NCBI GenBank assembly: GCA_002350445.1
Contig: DEEV01000022.1
Coordinates: 5,604 to 16,973, forward strand
Source of the DNA: Treponema sp. UBA2869
GTDB lineage: Bacteria > Spirochaetota > Spirochaetia > Treponematales > Treponemataceae
Direction: 5' to 3'
Length of the DNA: 11,370 nt
Of the stretch, positions 6,906-11,370 are shown piece after piece. The notes beneath the pieces were generated by a model. It saw only the letters and a program-made list of their open reading frames with translations. It was not told the origin of the DNA and made no database searches. The position numbers and the translations under genes are program-made. Within the stretch, counting starts at the first letter, position 1. Each line of letters opens with the position of its first letter.

Positions 6906-8228
6906 TTGAAAAAATCACTTATCTGCCTTACGCTTGGCGCAATGGCTATGCTTTTTGTTTCTTGCGGCGGAAAGAAAACTGCAAAAACAGCAAAATCTGA
7001 AGTTCAGAAGATTATTGAACAGGCTGAATCTATGTCTTTTGATGAACTTTGCAAAAAAGCTATCGAAGAATCTAAAACTGCAACAATCAAAGGTATTGGT
7101 AACTCAAGCCGCGGTAAAACTGCCGGAGCTGCATTTATCAAATATCTTAAATCTCTCGATTCTTCTTACGAAGGAAACATAGAGTGGTCTCAGCCAAAGA
7201 ATAACTCTATCTTTACAACACTTACTGTAGACTACAAATCTACAAATCCTGAATACTTTATGACATTGATTCAGGACGGAAACCAGATTCAGTCAAAAAT
7301 GATGGATACTGGAATTCTCCGCACTTTTGTTCCAAAAGAATGGGCAGAAGCTAACAAGCTTTCAAAGAAGGATTACCCTGAACTTCTTTCGCTCCAAACA
7401 TTAAACAAAGTATTTATGTACAACAAAGTTGGCGGTGCAAAATTTACAAACTGCTGGGACTTTGTTTACAACGGAGCTTCCGGAATGTTTATGGACGTAA
7501 ACTCTGAGCTGGTAGGAAAGAACTTCCTCTTTATGCTTTCTTCAGACAAATATTCTACATGGCTTAAGAACGCATACGATGCTCTTGATGATGCAAAGAA
7601 AGAATTCTTCAAACCAACAATTGAAGAATGTGCTGCAGTTGCAAAGAGCTACGGAATTGAAGGTGCAAACGCAAAATACGGTCTTGCATGGACAAAGCTT
7701 TGGGTTCAGAACTACAACGCAATGACTGATGATGGTCCAATCTGTACAGAACTTGTTTCTAAATCTGCTGCAGGTGAATTTGCACTTATTGTTTATTCAA
7801 AACTTCGTTCTGTTGCTGAAACAGCTCAGGCTTCTGTAAACAACATTTCTGTTGCCGCTTACGACGACGGCTACACAGGAATAGGCGGATACGGTTACTG
7901 CCACTATCTTGAAGTTATGGATTCATCTCCATATCCATGGACTGCATGTGCATTTATTTCATTTATGGTTACAAAACTTGACGGTTTTGCCGCATGGGGT
8001 AAAGACATGGGCGGTTATTCAGCAAACCCTATTCTTGCTGCAGAAAACGAAGCAAAATACAACCACAGCAAAGCCGGCGGAACAGAATTCCCTGTTAAAA
8101 ACGACCGTGGATTTGAATGGTGGTCAAGCGAAAACGGAGGAGCTCTTGTTATAGAAGATCCTCAGTATTGTGCTGATGTTTCTATTGAACTTGGAGACTG
8201 GATTGATTCAATCCGCGGCGGACGCTAA
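6906..8228 (+). CDS. ABC importer solute-binding lipoprotein (440 aa)
   Basis: This is the extracytoplasmic substrate-binding component of the importer encoded immediately downstream. Translation starts at TTG 6906 behind AGGAGG. The signal peptide (MKKSLICL, then a hydrophobic core) ends in FVSC, so Cys20 is lipidated and tethers the protein to the cytoplasmic membrane. The length of 440 residues fits bacterial extracellular solute-binding proteins. A Lys/Thr/Ala-rich tether (about 23-35) precedes the globular part. Visible features are a 'NCWDFVYNGASGMFMDVNSE' stretch and a Gly/Tyr/Asp-rich 'AAYDDGYTGIGGYGY' region; I cannot assign these to ligand-binding residues. The permease/ATPase type points to Fe3+, polyamine, 2-aminoethylphosphonate or thiamine-class substrates, but I see no diagnostic iron-binding Tyr-Tyr pair. 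The substrate is left open. Confidence 0.88.
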   Translation: MKKSLICLTLGAMAMLFVSCGGKKTAKTAKSEVQKIIEQAESMSFDELCKKAIEESKTATIKGIGNSSRGKTAGAAFIKYLKSLDSSYEGNIEWSQPKNNSIFTTLTVDYKSTNPEYFMTLIQDGNQIQSKMMDTGILRTFVPKEWAEANKLSKKDYPELLSLQTLNKVFMYNKVGGAKFTNCWDFVYNGASGMFMDVNSELVGKNFLFMLSSDKYSTWLKNAYDALDDAKKEFFKPTIEECAAVAKSYGIEGANAKYGLAWTKLWVQNYNAMTDDGPICTELVSKSAAGEFALIVYSKLRSVAETAQASVNNISVAAYDDGYTGIGGYGYCHYLEVMDSSPYPWTACAFISFMVTKLDGFAAWGKDMGGYSANPILAAENEAKYNHSKAGGTEFPVKNDRGFEWWSSENGGALVIEDPQYCADVSIELGDWIDSIRGGR

Positions 8229-8245
8229 TGTTCGCTAATTAAGAA

Positions 8246-8270
8246 AACACTTTTTGTTTAAGAGAGTGTT
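8246..8270 (+). other. Stem-loop after the solute-binding protein gene
   Basis: AACACT (8246-8251) pairs with AGTGTT (8265-8270), and the stem can extend inward by about four pairs including G-U wobbles. No U-run follows. It lies 18 bases after the stop of the binding-protein gene. It probably protects the 3' end of the abundant upstream message, or attenuates transcription into the permease gene. Confidence 0.4.
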
Positions 8271-8273
8271 CGG

Positions 8274-8313
8274 GTGGCAGGTAAAGCATAATAATTGGTG
8301 TTTTATCTGCCAC
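8274..8313 (+). other. Strong intercistronic hairpin between binding-protein and permease genes
   Basis: GTGGCAGGTAAA (8274-8285) pairs with TTTATCTGCCAC (8302-8313): twelve consecutive pairs with one G-U, and a 16-base loop. No U-run follows, so transcription would usually continue into the permease gene. Stable hairpins at this position in importer operons are known to keep binding protein in excess over membrane components by stabilising the upstream mRNA. That role is inferred here. Confidence 0.55.
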
Positions 8314-8336
8314 ATCGCTTTAATCTATAAAAAATT

Positions 8337-8343
8337 AGGAAAG
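8337..8343 (+). promoter_or_regulatory. Ribosome binding site that fixes the upstream permease start
   Basis: AGGAAAG, whose AGGA core ends six bases before ATG 8347-8349. It is the only good initiation site before the permease domain. The TTG at 8632 lies inside transmembrane sequence and has no such site, so the gene begins at 8347 despite the internal TAA. Confidence 0.6.
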
Positions 8344-8346
8344 TAA

Positions 8347-10179
8347 ATGGTTCAAGCAATTACGTGCCCCAAAAACATGATATCGCAGCAAAGACTTAAT
8401 CAAGTTAAGACTTTTTTTGCGAAGCCACAAAATGTGATTTAACTTTTATTCGGAATTGTACTTTCAATCACAACAATTGCGCCTATTGCATACCTTGCAA
8501 GAGATACAATTGCCGTACACGCAGGTACAGTTGATTCTATAAAAACCGGATTAAAAGAAGGTCAATACACTTTATACAACTGGATAGACTTATTTACAGG
8601 AAGGCTTGCAAAAATCAACCTTTGGATACCGTTGTTAAATACTGTATTGCTTGCCGTTCTTACCTGTCTTATTTCTATTGCATACGGCGGATTATTCGCC
8701 TATTTAGTAACAAGAACAAACTTAAAATTTAAGCAGTATTTAAGTTCTATCTTTATTTTTCCATATATTATGCCGCAATGGACGCTTGCAATGGTATGGC
8801 GAAATGCTTTTAACAGCAACGCCGTAACTCATGGTGCAGACGGTCTGCTTGCCTCTCTTTTTGGAATTCACATGCCGCTCTGGTGGTGCCAGGGATTGTT
8901 CCCAAGTGCAGTTGTTTTAGGACTTCATTACGCACCATTTGCATACATTCTTATTGGCGGTATTTTCCGTAATATGGACGCAAACCTCGAAGAAGCTGCA
9001 ACAATTCTTGATACGCCAAAATGGAAAAGCTTTTTGTGCGTTACACTTCCCCTTGTAAAACCTGCAATTCTTTCTACAATTCTTCTGGTTTTTGGAAGCG
9101 CAATGGGAAGTTATCCTGTTCCACACTATCTGGGACTTACAACACTTTCCACAAAATACGTTGCACTAAGTTCTGCCCGCGCTGGCGAAGCAAGTATAAT
9201 TGCCGTAATTATGATGATTTTTGGTGTTGCAATCCTTATGCTTAATCAGGGAAGCACATCAAGTCGTAAAAACTACACAACCGTTACAGGAAAAAGCGGT
9301 CAAATAAGCAAGGCAAACCTTGGTAAAATAGGAAAATACATAATAGCAGGAATTTTTATAATTCTTACTCTTATTACAAGTATATACCCGATTATTTCAT
9401 TTGCTATAGAAACATTCCTGCCAAACCCAGGAGACTATAGTTTCTTAAAAACAGGAAATTTCTCTCACCTTACTACAAAATGGTGGACAACTTCAGATAC
9501 TCTCGGAGAATACGGACTTTTTGGACAGCTGGGTATGCTTCATAACAAGCAAATTTGGAAGGCTTTTGCCGGTCAGCTTTATGTTGCTGTTATTTGTTCA
9601 CTTTTTGCAGGTACAATTGGAACTCTGGTAGGATATGCCGTAAGTAAAAACCGCAGAAGCAAACCTGCCGCTTACGTAAACTCTGTAGCATTTCTTCCAT
9701 ATTTAATGCCGTCTCTTTCTGTTGGTGTTGCATTCCTTATTTTTGGAAAAACACTTTCAATTGGCGGAACATTCTTAATTCTTATGCTTACAGGAACTGT
9801 AAAATACATTCCTTTTGCAAGCCGAGCTTCTTTAAACTCTATGCTTCAGATTAGCGGCGAAATTGAAGAAGCTGCTGTTATTCAGGACATTCCGTGGGTA
9901 AAACGAATGTTCGGAATTATTATTCCAATCCAGAAAAGCTCAATCATTTCAAGTTTCCTTTTGCCGTTTATGACTTGTCTGCGTGAACTTACACTCTTTA
10001 TGCTTTTGTGCGACCAGTTCAAGATTATGACAACTGCAATGGATTATTTTGATGAAATGGGACTTTATGCATTCTCAAGCGGAATGAACCTTATTCTCAT
10101 TATTACAATTCTTTTATTTAATGCTCTTATTAATAAACTTACCGGTGCAAGCATCGACAAAGGCGTAGGAGGAAAATAA
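8347..10179 (+). CDS. Fused two-domain ABC importer permease (BPD_transp_1 x2); interrupted by an in-frame TAA
   Basis: This is the membrane channel of the importer, with two permease domains fused in one chain as in FbpB/SfuB/ThiP-type systems. The frame spans 610 codons from ATG 8347 (behind AGGAAAG) to TAA 10177-10179. Codons 1-31 encode a cytoplasmic N-terminus with 'KTFFAKPQNVI'. TAA follows at 8440-8442, then the frame continues directly into the first membrane segment (LLFGIVLSITTIAPIAYL). Both coupling loops are present: EEAATILDTPKWKSF...LP (from codon 215) and EEAAVIQDIPWVKRM...IP (from codon 507). In both, Asp replaces the usual Gly of the EAAxxxG motif. Without the first 95 codons the N-terminal membrane segment is lost, so a start at TTG 8632 is unlikely to be functional. 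A single T-to-A change of a TTA leucine codon would explain the stop. The ATPase gene overlaps the stop by one base. Confidence 0.75.
8440..8442 (+). other. In-frame ochre codon at the first membrane segment of the permease gene
   Basis: The frame reads PQNVI, TAA, LLFGIVLS with no phase change before or after. TTA (Leu) would restore a continuous hydrophobic helix and differs by one base. TAA terminates several other genes in the window, so it is not a reassigned codon. Confidence 0.8.
10167..10172 (+). promoter_or_regulatory. AGGAGG Shine-Dalgarno site of the ATPase gene, inside the permease 3' end
   Basis: A full AGGAGG lies six bases before ATG 10179-10181. The permease stop and ATPase start overlap by one base (TAATG), indicating translational coupling. 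Confidence 0.75.
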
Positions 10180-11370
10180 TGCCACAAATTAAACTTACAA
10201 ACGTTACAAAACGCTGGGGAAAATTCTACGGCGTAGACAGACTTAATCTTGTTATAGAAGATAACGCTTTTGTTACACTGCTCGGACCTTCTGGCTGTGG
10301 AAAAACAACAACACTCCGAATGATTGCAGGTCTTGAAACTCCAACTTCGGGCCGAATAGAAATTGGCGATACCATAGTTTACGACAGCGAGCTTGGAATA
10401 AATATTCCGGCTAACAAACGCAAAGTAGGATTCCTTTTCCAGAACTATGCGCTTTGGCCAAATATGACTGTTTATAAAAATATTTCATTTGGTCTAAGCA
10501 ACATCTGCGAAGAAAAACCGGTTTACAATGAAGAATTAAAGATTCTTAAACGAATTACAGAAATCCTTGAAAATTCCGGAAAAGTTGTTTCTGTTCTTAA
10601 TGAATGTCTTGATAAAAATGGCAAGGTTGATCAGGAAAAAGCCCTGATGAAGCTTATTGATACATTTGAAATTTCAATGAATACAGCAAAAACAATTTTT
10701 GGCTACGGACTTCACAAGAGTACTGATTATCCAAAAATTGCAAAAGAAATATCTGAAAAGCTGCTTTCAAAAATAAAAACTATTGAGCTTTTTAATAAAG
10801 ACAAAGGCATTACATTTACAAAAGATTTTCAGCTTATTCAGGATGGAAAGCCTGTTGTAAAAAAACGCAAGCTTACAAATGAGGAAATTGATCTTGCAGT
10901 AAGAAAAGTTTCGCGTGTTGTAAAAATTGGAATGTTTATGGACCGCTACCCTGCAGAACTTTCCGGTGGACAGCAGCAGCGTGTTGCAATTGCAAGAACC
11001 CTGGCTCCGGAGCCAAGCGTACTCTTTATGGATGAACCGCTTTCTAACCTTGATGCAAAACTTCGTCTTGAAATGCGCTACGAACTTCAGAGACTTCACA
11101 TTGAAACAGGAAGTACTTTTGTTTATGTAACTCATGACCAGATGGAAGCTATGACTCTTGCAACAAAAATCTGTCTTATAAACAACGGTGTGCTCCAGCA
11201 GTACGAACCGCCTCTTACAGTTTATAACAGACCAAACAATCTTTTTGTCGCAGACTTCGTAGGAAATCCTTCCATCAATTTTATAAATGCAAAAGGCATT
11301 CAGAATAATGATGGCACCATTTCCCTTAAGATTTTTGATGATTATTCCGTTACGTTTAAACCAAAAGAAG
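10179..11370 (+). CDS. ABC importer ATPase with a large insertion, 3' end outside the window
   Basis: This is the nucleotide-binding subunit that powers the importer. It begins at ATG 10179 (MPQIKLTNVTKRWGKFYGV) and is open for 397 codons to the window edge. Visible motifs are Walker A GPSGCGKTT (36-44), Q-loop FQNYALWPNMT (Gln88), signature LSGGQQQRVAIAR (261-273), Walker B VLFMDEP (281-287), D-loop SNLDAK (289-294) and switch His319 (VTHDQMEAMT). After the catalytic domain the sequence enters a C-terminal beta domain (FVGNPSINFINAKG), as in MalK/PotA/FbpC-type ATPases. The Q-loop to signature distance is about 174 residues, whereas the family usually has about 53. The extra helical, charged segment (about 110-235) is therefore an insertion in the helical subdomain. 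All catalytic motifs are intact, so it should be active. The frame is continuous through the insert. Confidence 0.92.
   Translation, partial: MPQIKLTNVTKRWGKFYGVDRLNLVIEDNAFVTLLGPSGCGKTTTLRMIAGLETPTSGRIEIGDTIVYDSELGINIPANKRKVGFLFQNYALWPNMTVYKNISFGLSNICEEKPVYNEELKILKRITEILENSGKVVSVLNECLDKNGKVDQEKALMKLIDTFEISMNTAKTIFGYGLHKSTDYPKIAKEISEKLLSKIKTIELFNKDKGITFTKDFQLIQDGKPVVKKRKLTNEEIDLAVRKVSRVVKIGMFMDRYPAELSGGQQQRVAIARTLAPEPSVLFMDEPLSNLDAKLRLEMRYELQRLHIETGSTFVYVTHDQMEAMTLATKICLINNGVLQQYEPPLTVYNRPNNLFVADFVGNPSINFINAKGIQNNDGTISLKIFDDYSVTFKPKE
10506..10884 (+). other. Insertion of about 120 residues in the helical subdomain of the ATPase
   Basis: Residues about 110-235 lie between NISFGL (end of the Q-loop helix) and the normal 'DLAVRKVSRVVKIGMFMDRYPAELSGG' lead-in to the signature motif. 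The segment is rich in Lys, Glu, Ile and Leu, looks mainly helical (EELKILKRITEILEN, YPKIAKEISEKLLSKIK) and ends in a short 'LIQDGKPVV' beta turn. No Walker motif or metal-binding cluster is visible. I do not recognise it as a known domain. Confidence 0.7.

Noticed and set aside
6497..8442. Stop-codon reassignment (alternative genetic code) as an explanation for the internal stops.
   Set aside because: The two internal stops are different codons (TAG and TAA), and both also end genes properly in this window.
1..11370. CRISPR arrays, tRNA or rRNA genes, complete insertion sequences.
   Set aside because: I saw no regularly spaced direct repeats, cloverleaf or rRNA-like segments, and no complete transposase or terminal inverted repeats on reading both strands.

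Overview
The window looks like part of a low-GC host-associated spirochete chromosome, most likely a Treponema-type organism. This is inferred from three things: a high density of exported lipoproteins with relaxed lipoboxes (FFSC, FTAC, LSGC, FVSC), a beta-propeller protein fused to an outer-membrane-like domain, and frequent TTG starts. No rRNA or tRNA gene is present to confirm the taxonomy.

Left edge (1-340): the first codons of a minus-strand gene that leaves the window, with a good promoter and ribosome binding site, then a short plus-strand remnant resembling the C-terminal tail of Rpn/PD-(D/E)XK-type transposases. Middle (341-6691, all minus strand, read right to left): a probable four-gene surface/envelope operon. 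It encodes a seven-bladed WD40-like propeller joined by an acidic linker to an outer-membrane-like C-terminal domain, a small lipoprotein whose start overlaps the propeller stop (ATGA), and two large tandem paralogous lipoproteins with FN3-like and InlB-B-repeat-like modules. A strong hairpin lies between the two large lipoprotein genes.

Right part (6842-11370, plus strand): a divergently transcribed ABC importer operon behind a near-consensus sigma-70 promoter. It encodes a lipoprotein solute-binding protein, a fused two-domain permease and an ATPase that runs off the window. The architecture is that of the Fe3+/polyamine/2-aminoethylphosphonate/thiamine class of importers, but the substrate cannot be read from the sequence. 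Two stable hairpins separate the binding-protein gene from the permease gene. The ATPase carries an insertion of roughly 120 residues between its Q-loop and signature motif.

The most striking observation is that two otherwise intact genes on opposite strands, 1.9 kb apart, are each interrupted by one in-frame nonsense codon. One is TAG at 6497-6499 in the propeller gene; the other is TAA at 8440-8442 in the permease gene. In both cases the reading frame and protein features continue on either side, so simple ORF calling truncates both genes and places their starts at spurious internal TTG codons. Recent pseudogenisation, sequencing error and stop readthrough all remain possible.
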